In this document: in pieces, positions 43,243 through 50,846 of the stretch
Layout: every line of letters starts with the position of its first letter
How positions within the stretch are numbered: position 1 is the first letter of the stretch
Source of the DNA: Streptomyces spinosus
Lineage (GTDB): Bacteria > Actinomycetota > Actinomycetes > Streptomycetales > Streptomycetaceae
Assembly: GCF_020400655.1 (NCBI RefSeq)
Contig: NZ_JAINRC010000024.1
Span: 55,908 to 119,907, forward strand
Length of the DNA stretch: 64,000 bases
Direction of reading: 5' to 3'
Made by a program: the position numbers and the translations under genes
The notes under the pieces: generated by a model
What the model saw: only the letters and a program-made list of their open reading frames with translations
What the model was told of the DNA's origin: nothing
Database searches by the model: none

Positions 43243-44244
43243 CTAGAGGACGAACCCTCGCGGGAACGGATCGTCCGGATCCAGCAGGTACTGCGCGGTC
43301 CCCGTGATCCACGCGCGGCCGGTGAAGCTGGGCAGCACGGCCGGCACCCCGCCGACCTCCGCCGTCCCCAGCAGCCGGCCGGTGAAGCGGGTGCCGATGA
43401 ACGACTCGTTCACGAACTCGGTGTGCAGCGGCAGGTCGCCGCGCGCGTGCAGTTGCGCCATGCGCGCGCTGGTCCCCGTGCCGCACGGGGAGCGGTCGAA
43501 CCAGCCGGGGTGGATGACCATGGCGTGCCGGGAGTGCCGGGCCGTGGCGCCCGGCGCGTAGAGGTGGACGTGGTGGCAGCCCCGGATGGAGGGGTCCTCC
43601 GGATGCACCGGCTCCGCCTGCGCGTTGATCGCGTCCATCAGGGACAGGCCGGCCGCGAGGATGTCGTCCTTGCGGGCGCGGTCGAAGGGCAGCCCGAAGG
43701 CGTCGAGCGGCAGGATCGCGTAGAAGTTGCCGCCGTAGGCCAGGTCGTAGCCGACGGTACGGCCGCCCGGGAGGGTGATCTCGCGGTCCAGGGCGACGGC
43801 GAACGACGGCACGTTCCTGAGCGTCACGTTCCGCGCGGCGCCGTCCTCCACCGCGACCTCGGCGATCACGACCCCCGCCGGGGTGTCGAGCCGGATCGTG
43901 GTCACCGGTTCCGTGACCTCCACCATGCCGGTCTCCACCAGCACGGTCGCCACGCCGATCGTGCCGTGCCCGCACATCGGCAGGTAGCCGGAGACCTCGA
44001 TGTAGACCACGCCCCAGTCGCAGTCCGGGCGGGCCGGCGGCTGGAGGATCGCGCCGCTCATCGCGGCGTGCCCGCGCGGCTCGTTCATCAGCAGGTGTCT
44101 GACGTCGTCGCGGTGTCCGCGGAACCACAGCCGCCGTTCGTTCATGGTCGCGCCGGGGATGGTGCCGATCCCGCCGGTGATCACGCGGGTCGGCATGCCC
44201 TCGGTGTGGGAGTCGACGGCGTGCAGGACGAGTGTGCTGCGCAT
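43243..44244 (-). CDS. 4-hydroxyproline 2-epimerase (proline racemase family)
   Basis: This 333-aa enzyme interconverts trans-4-hydroxy-L-proline and cis-4-hydroxy-D-proline. Both catalytic cysteines are present, Cys91 in MCGHGT and Cys254 in SPCGTGTS. This marks it as a racemase/epimerase rather than a dehydratase. AAGGAG lies 7 nt before ATG 44244, making it preferable to the longer start at 44262. It is followed by the GntR regulator and preceded 14 nt away by the DapA-family gene. Confidence 0.92.
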   Translation of the reverse strand: MRSTLVLHAVDSHTEGMPTRVITGGIGTIPGATMNERRLWFRGHRDDVRHLLMNEPRGHAAMSGAILQPPARPDCDWGVVYIEVSGYLPMCGHGTIGVATVLVETGMVEVTEPVTTIRLDTPAGVVIAEVAVEDGAARNVTLRNVPSFAVALDREITLPGGRTVGYDLAYGGNFYAILPLDAFGLPFDRARKDDILAAGLSLMDAINAQAEPVHPEDPSIRGCHHVHLYAPGATARHSRHAMVIHPGWFDRSPCGTGTSARMAQLHARGDLPLHTEFVNESFIGTRFTGRLLGTAEVGGVPAVLPSFTGRAWITGTAQYLLDPDDPFPRGFVL

Positions 44245-44258
44245 GGTCAGGCTCCTTG

Positions 44259-45158
44259 TCACGCCAGGCCGGCGGCGACGGCCTTCTCGGTGGCCGCGCG
44301 GACCGCGGCCTCCTGCCCGGGCAGCAGCGGGACGCGCGGCGGGCGCACCGGGCCGCCGTACCGCCCGACGACGTCCATGGACACTTTGATCGCCTGTACG
44401 AACTCCGTCCTGGAGTCCCAGCGCAGCAGCGGGTGCAGCTGCCGGTACAGGGGGAGCGCGGTGGTGAGGTCACCGGCCAGCGCGGACCGGTACAGCTCGG
44501 CACAGGCGCGCGGCAGCGCGTTCGGGTAGCCCGCCACCCAGCCCTTGGCGCCCGCCACCGCCAGCTCCAGCAGCACGTCGTCGGCGCCGGCCAGCAGGTC
44601 CAGTTCCGGGGCGAGTTCGGCGATGCGGTAGGCGCGGCGGACGTCGCCGGAGAACTCCTTGACGGCGTGGACGAGCCCCTCGCCGTGCAGCCGGGCGAGG
44701 AGTTCGGGCACCAGGTCGACCTTGGTGTCGATCGGGTTGTTGTACGCCACCACCGGCAGACCCGCCTTGGCGACCTCCGCGTAGTGGGCGAGGACCGAGC
44801 GCTCGTCGGCGCGGTAGGCGTTGGGCGGCAGCAGCATCACCGACGCGCAGCCGGCCTCGGCCGCGCGCTCGGCCCAGCGGCGGGCCTCGGCCGAGCCGTA
44901 CGCGGCGACGCCCGGCATCACTCGCTCCCCGCCGACCGCCGCCACGGCGGTCTCCACCACCCGGGCGCGCTCCTCGGAAGTGAGGACCTGGTACTCACCG
45001 AGCGAGCCGTTCGGCACGACGCCGTCGCAGCCGTTGGCGACCAGCCAGGCGCAGTGCTCGGCGTAGCGGTCGTGGTCGACCGAGAGGTCGGCGCGCAGGG
45101 GGAGGGCGGTGGCGACGAGGATGCCGCGCCAGGGGCGGTGGTGCTCGGGGTGGGTCAT
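44259..45158 (-). CDS. DapA-family lyase, probable pyrroline-4-hydroxy-2-carboxylate deaminase
   Basis: This 299-aa class I aldolase-type TIM barrel has Schiff-base Lys167 in HAVKEFSG and the conserved Tyr139 in VAYNNP. In hydroxyproline pathways this family converts delta-1-pyrroline-4-hydroxy-2-carboxylate to 2-oxoglutarate semialdehyde. The epimerase and dehydrogenase neighbours support that role over dihydrodipicolinate synthase. It begins a second transcription unit with its own GntR-type operator at 45181. Confidence 0.88.
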   Translation of the reverse strand: MTHPEHHRPWRGILVATALPLRADLSVDHDRYAEHCAWLVANGCDGVVPNGSLGEYQVLTSEERARVVETAVAAVGGERVMPGVAAYGSAEARRWAERAAEAGCASVMLLPPNAYRADERSVLAHYAEVAKAGLPVVAYNNPIDTKVDLVPELLARLHGEGLVHAVKEFSGDVRRAYRIAELAPELDLLAGADDVLLELAVAGAKGWVAGYPNALPRACAELYRSALAGDLTTALPLYRQLHPLLRWDSRTEFVQAIKVSMDVVGRYGGPVRPPRVPLLPGQEAAVRAATEKAVAAGLA

Positions 45159-45180
45159 GGTGATCCCTCATTCAATGGGG

Positions 45181-45193
45181 TGTGACATATCAC
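45181..45193. promoter_or_regulatory. Candidate GntR operator TGTGACATATCAC
   Basis: This near-palindrome lies 23-35 nt upstream of the DapA-family start. The same 13-nt pattern (TGTGACATAGTAC on the minus strand) precedes the dehydrogenase unit at 48092-48104, with 11 of 13 positions equal. Confidence 0.65.
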
Positions 45194-45237
45194 TGAGCGG
45201 TGTGGACGGTGGGTCCGGAGTGTGGCGGGCTGTCGCC

Positions 45238-46635
45238 TCACTCCGGCTCCGGCAGGGTGGCCAGGACGCCGAGCGGTACCGGGCGGGCGAACGGCCGGCG
45301 TCCGGCGGTGAGCGGGCAGCCGGTCAGGCCGGCCACCGCGGGCGCGCACATCCGCCCCTGGCACCAGCCCATCCCGGCCCGGGTGAGCAGCTTCACCGTG
45401 CGCAGGTCCCCGGCGCCGAGCGACTCGACGGACCCGCGCACCTCCCCGGCGGTCACCTCCTCACAGCGGCACACCACCGTCTCGTCCGGGATGCGGTCCG
45501 CCCAGCCCGCCGGTGGGGCGTACACCGCGTCCAGGGCCGTGGCGAACGCGGTGAGCCGGGTGCGGGCCCGGGCCGCGGCGGCCCAGCCGTGCGGGTCGGG
45601 GGCGGTGCCGTGCAGCCGGGCGGCGGCCGAGCGCCCGGCGATGTGCCCCTCGGCGAGCGCGAGGGCCGCGCCGCCGACGCCGGTGGCCTCCCCGGCGGCC
45701 CAGACGCCGGGCACGTCGGTGCGCTGCTCGGCGTCGACCCGTACGGCGGTGCCGGACAGGGCGCAGCCGAGGGTCTCGGCGAGGTCGGTGTGCGGCAGCA
45801 TGCCGTGCCCCACGGCCAGGGCGTCGCAGGGGATGCGCCGGGCGCTGCCGGGCCGCGGGTGCCCGTCCCGGCCGAGCGCGGCCACCGTCACCGCCTCCAG
45901 CCGGTCGGTGCCGTGCGCCGCCACGACGGTGTGCCGGGCCAGGGTGCGCACGCCGTGCCGCAGCAGCCGGGCCGCGTAGCCGGCGCCCTCGGCGAGTTTG
46001 CCCGGCTGTGCGGCCAGGGCGGGTGCCCGGTGGAGCAGGGCGCCGGGGCCGGCTGACTCCACCAGCGCGGCGACGCGTGCGCCGGCCGCGGCGAGCCCGG
46101 CGGCCACCGGCAGCAGCAGCGGCCCGGTCCCGGCCACCACCACCGTGCGGCCGGGCAGTACGAGGCCGCCCTTGAGCATGGCCTGGGCGCCGCCCGCCGT
46201 GACGACCCCGGGCAGTGTCCAGCCGGGGAAGGGCAGCACCCGCTCGTACCCGCCGGTGGCGAGCACCACCGCGTCGGCGCGCACGGTGACACCGTCCTCC
46301 TGCGCGGGGCCGAGCAGGGCGTGCACGGCGAACGCGCCGGAAGCGCAGTCCCTTGCCACGCACCAGACATGATGGTCGGTCAGGTGAGTGATCCGGCCGG
46401 CCGCGCGGTGCCGGTCCAGGCCGTCGCGCAGCCGCGTCCAGGTGCGCCACCGGTGGTGCAGGGCCTGCGGCCGGTGGGCGCCGAGGGCGGCGGCGGGCTG
46501 CCGGTGGAACTGTCCGCCGGCCTGGTCGGCGGCGTCGACCAGGGTCACCTGGACGCCCCGTGCGGCCGCCGCCAGCGCCGCCGCGAGCCCGGCGGGGCCC
46601 GCGCCGACGACGGCGAGGCGCGGTCGTTCAGTCAT
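45238..46635 (-). CDS. Hydroxyproline dehydrogenase subunit, NAD(P)/FAD oxidoreductase with [2Fe-2S] BFD domain
   Basis: This 465-aa flavoprotein has the FAD motif GAGPAGLAA (11-19), a second dinucleotide motif GTGPLLLPVAAG near 165 and the ATG-type motif WAAGEATGVGG. The C-terminal BFD-like domain has a Cys cluster in VCRCEEV and GMGWCQGRMC. It corresponds to the alpha/HcnB-type subunit of multimeric D-hydroxyproline or opine dehydrogenases. Its start overlaps the ferredoxin-like subunit by 8 nt, indicating a complex. Confidence 0.85.
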   Translation of the reverse strand: MTERPRLAVVGAGPAGLAAALAAAARGVQVTLVDAADQAGGQFHRQPAAALGAHRPQALHHRWRTWTRLRDGLDRHRAAGRITHLTDHHVWCVARDCASGAFAVHALLGPAQEDGVTVRADAVVLATGGYERVLPFPGWTLPGVVTAGGAQAMLKGGLVLPGRTVVVAGTGPLLLPVAAGLAAAGARVAALVESAGPGALLHRAPALAAQPGKLAEGAGYAARLLRHGVRTLARHTVVAAHGTDRLEAVTVAALGRDGHPRPGSARRIPCDALAVGHGMLPHTDLAETLGCALSGTAVRVDAEQRTDVPGVWAAGEATGVGGAALALAEGHIAGRSAAARLHGTAPDPHGWAAAARARTRLTAFATALDAVYAPPAGWADRIPDETVVCRCEEVTAGEVRGSVESLGAGDLRTVKLLTRAGMGWCQGRMCAPAVAGLTGCPLTAGRRPFARPVPLGVLATLPEPE

Positions 46636-46930
46636 CGGCCCGGCCCGTCCCCTCCTGAGTGCGGATGTCGTCGCCCGGGCGCACCGGGACCAGGCACGCC
46701 CGTTGGTTGGGGCGGCCGTTGACGGTGACCAGGCAGTCGAAGCACACCCCGATCCCGCAGAACACCCCGCGGGGCCGCCCGGCGCCCCGTGTGCTGCGCC
46801 AGGCCGTCACGCCCGCCGCCCACAACGCCGCCGCGACCGTCTGGCCCGGCAGCGCCTGAAGGGGCCGGCCGTCGAGGCTCACGGTGCAGGGCGGCCCCGG
46901 CCGGGCCCGCGTCAACTTCCTGGGATTCAC
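46628..46930 (-). CDS. Hydroxyproline dehydrogenase small [2Fe-2S] subunit
   Basis: This 100-aa ferredoxin-like protein has cluster ligands in CGIGVCFDCLV and a distal Cys in NQRAC, matching HcnA/SoxA-N-terminal-type subunits. The GTG at 46930 overlaps the upstream flavoprotein stop (GTGA), and its end overlaps the alpha subunit. It lies inside a much longer open frame (46628-47872) that is otherwise a shadow, so automated calls may miss or mis-start it. It passes electrons between the two flavoprotein subunits. Confidence 0.82.
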   Translation of the reverse strand: MNPRKLTRARPGPPCTVSLDGRPLQALPGQTVAAALWAAGVTAWRSTRGAGRPRGVFCGIGVCFDCLVTVNGRPNQRACLVPVRPGDDIRTQEGTGRADD

Positions 46931-48087
46931 CCGGCGTCGCCTCCCTCGGTGTCGAACCGCTCCGGCCGGAACGGCGTGAGGTCCAGTTCCGGCGCCTTCC
47001 CGGTGAGCGCCTGCGCGGTCAACAGCCCGGTGCCGGGGGCGAGTCCGATGCCGGCGCCCTCGTGCCCGCAGGCGTGGAACAGGCCGGGCACCCGCGGATC
47101 GGGCCCGATCGCCGGCAGGTGGTCCGGCAGGTACGGCCGGAAGCCCGCGTACGCGCGCAGCGCGCGGACCCGCTCGAGGAACGGGAACAGCCCGATCGCC
47201 CCGGCGGCGAGCGCCCGCGTCGCGGTCAGCGACAGCGACCGGTCGAAGCCGACCCGTTCCCGGGTGGCGCCGATCAGGACGGGACCGGCGGCCGTACCCT
47301 CCACGACCGGTGAGCTGCGCAGCGCGGCCGAGTCGCTGGCCACGTCGGCCACGTAGTCCGCGGCGTACACCTTGTGCCGGACCATGCGCGGCAGCGGCTC
47401 GGTGACCAGCACGAAACCGCGCCGGGGGAGTACCGGCAGCCGGACGCCGGCGAGCGAGGCGAGGCCGCCGCCCCAGGTCCCGGCCGCGTTCACCACCGCC
47501 GGCGCGTGGATGTCGCCCCGGTCGGTGCGGACGCCCTGGACCGCCCCCCGCGCGGTGCGCAGCACCCCGGTCACCGTGCGGCCGGTGTGCAGGGCGGCGC
47601 CGGAGACACGGACCAGGTGCGCGGCGGCCAGCGCGGGCATCACCTGCGCGTCCTGCGGATAGTGCACCGCGCCCGCCATGCCGGGCGCCAAGTGCGGTTC
47701 CAGCTCGGCCAGTCGCCCGGCGTCGACCGGCACGGCGGTGACGCCGGCGGCCCGCTGGTCCGCGGCGAAGTCCCGCAGCGCGGCCAGGGTGCCGGGGGTC
47801 GGGGCGACCACGAGGCCGCCCTTGGGTTCGTACTCGATCGCGGCGCCCGGCTCCTGCGCCAGCCCGGCCCACAACCGGGCGGACAGCAGGGCGAGTCCGA
47901 GTTCCGGGCCCGGCTCCTTGTCGGAGACGAGCAGGTTGCCCTCGCCGGCCCCGGTGGTGCCGCCGGCCACCGGGCCCCGGTCCACCAGCCGTACGTCGAG
48001 TCCGGCGCGCGCGGCGTACAGGGCACAGGCCGCGCCCGTGATGCCGGCCCCGACGACCACGACATCGCAGGTCAGTCGCTTCGCCAC
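46927..48087 (-). CDS. Hydroxyproline dehydrogenase subunit, DAO-family FAD oxidoreductase
   Basis: This 386-aa D-amino-acid-oxidase-fold protein has the FAD motif VVVGAGITGAACALYAA (9-25) and C-terminal GHEGAGIGLAPGTG. It corresponds to the beta subunit that oxidises cis-4-hydroxy-D-proline. It is first in a three-gene unit with overlapping starts and stops, and its promoter carries the GntR-type operator. Sarcosine or opine oxidation is the main alternative, but the epimerase favours hydroxyproline. Confidence 0.86.
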   Translation of the reverse strand: MAKRLTCDVVVVGAGITGAACALYAARAGLDVRLVDRGPVAGGTTGAGEGNLLVSDKEPGPELGLALLSARLWAGLAQEPGAAIEYEPKGGLVVAPTPGTLAALRDFAADQRAAGVTAVPVDAGRLAELEPHLAPGMAGAVHYPQDAQVMPALAAAHLVRVSGAALHTGRTVTGVLRTARGAVQGVRTDRGDIHAPAVVNAAGTWGGGLASLAGVRLPVLPRRGFVLVTEPLPRMVRHKVYAADYVADVASDSAALRSSPVVEGTAAGPVLIGATRERVGFDRSLSLTATRALAAGAIGLFPFLERVRALRAYAGFRPYLPDHLPAIGPDPRVPGLFHACGHEGAGIGLAPGTGLLTAQALTGKAPELDLTPFRPERFDTEGGDAG

Positions 48088-48091
48088 GCCA

Positions 48092-48104
48092 GTACTATGT
48101 CACA
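48092..48104. promoter_or_regulatory. Candidate GntR operator (TGTGACATAGTAC on minus strand)
   Basis: It starts 4 nt upstream of the dehydrogenase start and matches the site at 45181-45193 in sequence and strand. Confidence 0.65.
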
Positions 48105-48163
48105 TGTTCCTCTCGCTGAGGAGTACCCGGCACCGACCCCGGTTCCCAGGCGTGGACGCCCCC

Positions 48164-48192
48164 TTGACGTCGTACGGAGCCCGATCGACACT
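48164..48192 (+). promoter_or_regulatory. Promoter of leader peptide 1 / GHR-like unit
   Basis: TTGACG (48164-48169), a 17-bp spacer and GACACT (48187-48192) give a plausible vegetative promoter 35 nt before the leader ORF. Confidence 0.5.
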
Positions 48193-48227
48193 CCAGGGAG
48201 GGAATCCTAGTGAACAGGTAGGGAATC

Positions 48228-48350
48228 ATGGCGCGCGGCGAAACGGGCACGGGCCGGACCGGCCGTACGCCGTTGCGCGCACCCCTGCTCACCTCCCGCC
48301 GCCACATCGACCTGCAGCGCGTCTGCAGCGCGATCCGCCGTCACCGCTGA
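48228..48350 (+). CDS. Leader peptide 1 (40 aa), cysteine-attenuator type
   Basis: A 40-aa arginine-rich peptide ends RRHIDLQRVCSAIRRHR, with one Cys codon (TGC, residue 33) inside the conserved core. GGTAGGG precedes the ATG. It lies 82 nt upstream of the GHR-like gene on the same strand. Two relatives are at 49541 and 53626. The core matches short actinobacterial ORFs often labelled 'putative leader peptide' before sulfur genes (from memory). Two near-identical 15-nt GC-rich repeats (48354-48368, 48395-48409) lie between it and the gene and could form alternative hairpins. Confidence 0.78.
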   Translation: MARGETGTGRTGRTPLRAPLLTSRRHIDLQRVCSAIRRHR

Positions 48351-48432
48351 GCCGGGGCGCCCCTCCGCCCCCACCGACCGGTCACGCCCGCGCCGGCGCG
48401 CCCCTCCGCACACCCACCACCCGGGGAGACGC

Positions 48433-49320
48433 ATGTCCATCACTCCGCTCGCCGCCGTCCCGTCCACCCGTGGTACCGCGCCCGTCTTCCGGGGCCGGAT
48501 CGGCCGGGACGCGCGCAGCGGCCACTACGCCGTGCCGCACCGCTACCGGCTCCACCTGTCGACCGCCTGCCCCGACGGGCTGCGCCTCGCCGTCGGCCAC
48601 AGTCTGCTCGGCCTGGACGGCCGCTGTCCCGTCACCCTCCTGCCCGCCGTCCCGGACTGTCCCGGCGGCGGCCACGCGGCGCTCCGCCCGCTCTACGAGG
48701 CGAGCGCCCACCACTACACCGGCCCGGCGCTGGCGCCCGTGCTCAGCGACGACTGGTCCGGACGCATCGTCAGCACCCACACCCCCGACATCCTGCGCGA
48801 CCTCGACCGGTTCCGGCCGAACGGCGACGCCCGCCTGTACCCCGGCGGCCTGGAGTCCGTGATCGAGGCCGTCGAGCGGATGTGCGCCGAGGGCATCGAG
48901 GAGGCCGCCCAGCGCGCCGGACGCGCCGGGGCGGGCCCCGCCGAACGGGCCGCCGCCCTCGACGTGCTGCTGGACACCCTGGGCCGCCTGGAGCGGCGGC
49001 TGAGCGGCGAGGAGTACCTGGCCGACGACCGGCTCACCGCCGCCGACATCGAGCTGTGGGTCACCCTCGTGCAGCTCGACACCGTCCACCGCTGCCACCT
49101 CGACGCCTGCGCCGTGCAGCGCATCGCCGACCACCGCGCCCTGTGGGCCTACGCCCGCCGCCTGGCCGCCCACCCCGCCTTCGGCCGCCACCTCGACCTG
49201 GACGGCATCGCCCGCCGCCACCACGGCCGCTGCCAGGGCCTGGAGGCCGCCGGAGCCGCTGTCCAGATCCTGGACTGGGCAGGCCACGCCGCGGACACCA
49301 CGGACACTTCCCGCAGGTGA
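48433..49320 (+). CDS. Glutathionyl-hydroquinone reductase-like (GST superfamily) protein
   Basis: This 295-aa protein has the N-terminal thioredoxin-like domain with the active-site-type Cys in HLSTACPDGLRL (near 46) and a C-terminal all-helical GST domain (LADDRLTAADIELWVTLVQLD). Family members (YqjG/ECM4) use CPWAHR; here it is CPDGLR. Actinomycetes use mycothiol rather than glutathione, so the thiol partner is unknown. GGGGAG precedes the ATG. The upstream leader peptide suggests cysteine- or sulfur-dependent expression. Confidence 0.78.
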   Translation: MSITPLAAVPSTRGTAPVFRGRIGRDARSGHYAVPHRYRLHLSTACPDGLRLAVGHSLLGLDGRCPVTLLPAVPDCPGGGHAALRPLYEASAHHYTGPALAPVLSDDWSGRIVSTHTPDILRDLDRFRPNGDARLYPGGLESVIEAVERMCAEGIEEAAQRAGRAGAGPAERAAALDVLLDTLGRLERRLSGEEYLADDRLTAADIELWVTLVQLDTVHRCHLDACAVQRIADHRALWAYARRLAAHPAFGRHLDLDGIARRHHGRCQGLEAAGAAVQILDWAGHAADTTDTSRR

Positions 49321-49394
49321 GAGCGGGCCGCCGATGTCCACTTGGCGGACGTCCGTTGACATTCGAACGGGCAACTGCCTTACTTACCGCTCAG

Positions 49395-49490
49395 AACGGT
49401 CATGAGCGTCAGCGCCAAGCCCTGGCTCGCTGACCGGCAACCCTCGCACCGCGGTGGGGTGCCCCAGGTGACGACCGGACCGGACGACGT
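49395..49490 (+). ncRNA. SAM-IV riboswitch
   Basis: The region contains the SAM-binding core: GGTCATGAGCG, CAAGCCCTGGCT, then CTGACCGGCAACCCTC and the GCGGTGGGGTGCC / CCAGGTGACGACC segment. P1 pairs GGTC (49398) with GACC (49476). The motif order fits the actinobacterial SAM-IV class rather than SAM-I. It lies about 50 nt upstream of leader peptide 2 and 370 nt before an amino-acid ABC operon. It is expected to reduce expression when S-adenosylmethionine is plentiful. Boundaries are approximate. Confidence 0.88.
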
Positions 49491-49540
49491 TTTCGGTAAG
49501 CGCGAGGCCCCACGGGGCCGGAACAGTGACAGGTGACGCC

Positions 49541-49690
49541 ATGTACGCAGCTCCAAGGACGGCCGCGAGCCGCCCCCAGGGCTGCGTACCGTCGTACGCC
49601 GGTCTCCTCGTCGCCGACCGCGCCGTCGATCTGCTCCGCGTGAACAGCGCACTGTGTACCGCGCCGGGCTCTGCCCGCTGTCAGGGCTGA
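49541..49690 (+). CDS. Leader peptide 2 (49 aa), downstream of SAM-IV
   Basis: A 49-aa peptide carries the core DRAVDLLRVNSALC (residues 26-39) and three Cys codons (residues 15, 39, 47), two of them the rare TGT. It starts shortly after the riboswitch and ends 172 nt before the permease gene. GGTGA precedes the ATG; a short GGCCCC/GGGGCC hairpin lies between riboswitch and start (49506-49519). Its Cys richness fits a translation-coupled cysteine attenuator. It is too short for routine calling. Confidence 0.72.
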   Translation: MYAAPRTAASRPQGCVPSYAGLLVADRAVDLLRVNSALCTAPGSARCQG

Positions 49691-49720
49691 CCTCCGCCTC
49701 CCAGCCCCCGCGTTCCCACC

Positions 49721-49742
49721 GCACACCGTCCCTCCGGTGTGC
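49721..49742 (+). terminator. Candidate attenuator hairpin after leader 2
   Basis: GCACACCG pairs with CGGTGTGC around a 6-nt loop, 30 nt after the leader stop. No U-tract follows, so a role in attenuation is only suggested. Confidence 0.4.
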
Positions 49743-49862
49743 CGTTGTCCGCCCAGCCCCCGGTTCCGCGCCCGTCCGTGCGCCGCCTCGCGCCGCAGTG
49801 CCGTCGTGGCCCACCGCCGCTCCCGCGCGGCCCCGGGGTGACCGACTCCGCCGGAGCCCGCC

Positions 49863-50846
49863 ATGAGTGAACCCCCAGGCGCCGCCGTCTCCCTAGCCGA
49901 GGCGCCGGCCATCGCCGACACACCGTCAGAAACCCTGTCAGCACAGCGGGTCCAGCCGCTGCGCCGGCCCGGCCGGTGGATCGTCACCGCCGCCGTCATC
50001 GTGCTCGTCGCGCAGATCCTGCACGGACTGGTCACGAACCCCTTCTACCAGTGGGACCGCTTCCGCTACTGGTTCCTGCGCCCCACCGTCCTCGACGGCC
50101 TCCTCGTCACCCTCGAAGTCGCCGCGCTCAGCGCCGTCCTGGGGCTCCTCGGCGGCATCCTGCTGGCACTCGCCCGGCTCTCCGGGAGCCCGGTGCTGCG
50201 CGCGGCCAGCTGGACCTACACCTGGCTGTTCCGCTCCGTGCCGCTCATCGTCGTGCTGATCTTCCTGTACAACTTCAGTGCCCTGTACAAGACGTTGAGC
50301 CTCGGGGTGCCGTTCGGTCCCGCCTTCGTCACCTTCGACGAGTCCCGGCTGGCCACGGACATGACGATCGCCGTCATCGGCCTCAGCCTCAACGAGGCGG
50401 CGTACGCGGCGGAGGTGGTCCGCGGCGGCATCCTCTCCGTCGACCAGGGACAGCACGAGGCGGCCGCCGCCCTGGGCCTGCCCAAGGGCTACCAGTTCCG
50501 CCGGATCGTCTTCCCGCAGGCCCTCAGGTCCATCACCCCGAACTACGTCAACCAGCTGATCGGCCTCATCAAGAGCACGTCCCTGGTGTTCTACGTGTCG
50601 CTGCTCGACCTGTTCGGCGCGGTGCAGTCGATGGGCAGCACCTACCCCGGTGACGTGGTGCCGCTGCTGATGGTCGCCACCGTCTGGTACCTGATCCTCA
50701 CCAGCGCCGTGTCCGTCGTCCAGTTCTACGTCGAGCGGTACTACGCCCGGGGCGCCACCCGCACCCTGCCGCCGACCCCCTTGCAGAAGGCCCGGGCCGG
50801 TCTCGCCGGCCTGCGGGCCCGGCTGAGCCGGGAGGCCGCCGTATGA
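49863..50846 (+). CDS. Polar amino-acid ABC transporter permease (HAAT/PAAT type)
   Basis: This 327-aa inner-membrane permease has a hydrophilic N-terminus (1-38) and about five to six helices. The family loop is SLNEAAYAAEVVRGGILSVDQGQHEAAAALG (about 177-207), ending PQALRSITPNYVNQ. It overlaps the ATPase start by 4 nt (ATGA). Under SAM-IV and a Cys-type leader, the likely cargo is cystine, methionine or an S-substituted cysteine. Confidence 0.87.
   Translation: MSEPPGAAVSLAEAPAIADTPSETLSAQRVQPLRRPGRWIVTAAVIVLVAQILHGLVTNPFYQWDRFRYWFLRPTVLDGLLVTLEVAALSAVLGLLGGILLALARLSGSPVLRAASWTYTWLFRSVPLIVVLIFLYNFSALYKTLSLGVPFGPAFVTFDESRLATDMTIAVIGLSLNEAAYAAEVVRGGILSVDQGQHEAAAALGLPKGYQFRRIVFPQALRSITPNYVNQLIGLIKSTSLVFYVSLLDLFGAVQSMGSTYPGDVVPLLMVATVWYLILTSAVSVVQFYVERYYARGATRTLPPTPLQKARAGLAGLRARLSREAAV

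Noticed and set aside
46931..47872. Possible N-terminal extension of the [2Fe-2S] subunit (frame open to 47872)
   Set aside because: The extension is a shadow of the DAO-family gene; the GTG at 46930 gives a normal ferredoxin-like length and GTGA coupling.
49395..49490. SAM-I (S-box) assignment for the riboswitch
   Set aside because: The CGGCAACC core is common to both, but the GGTCATGAGCG opening and the GTGGGGTGCC / GGTGACGACC 3' half fit the actinobacterial SAM-IV class better.
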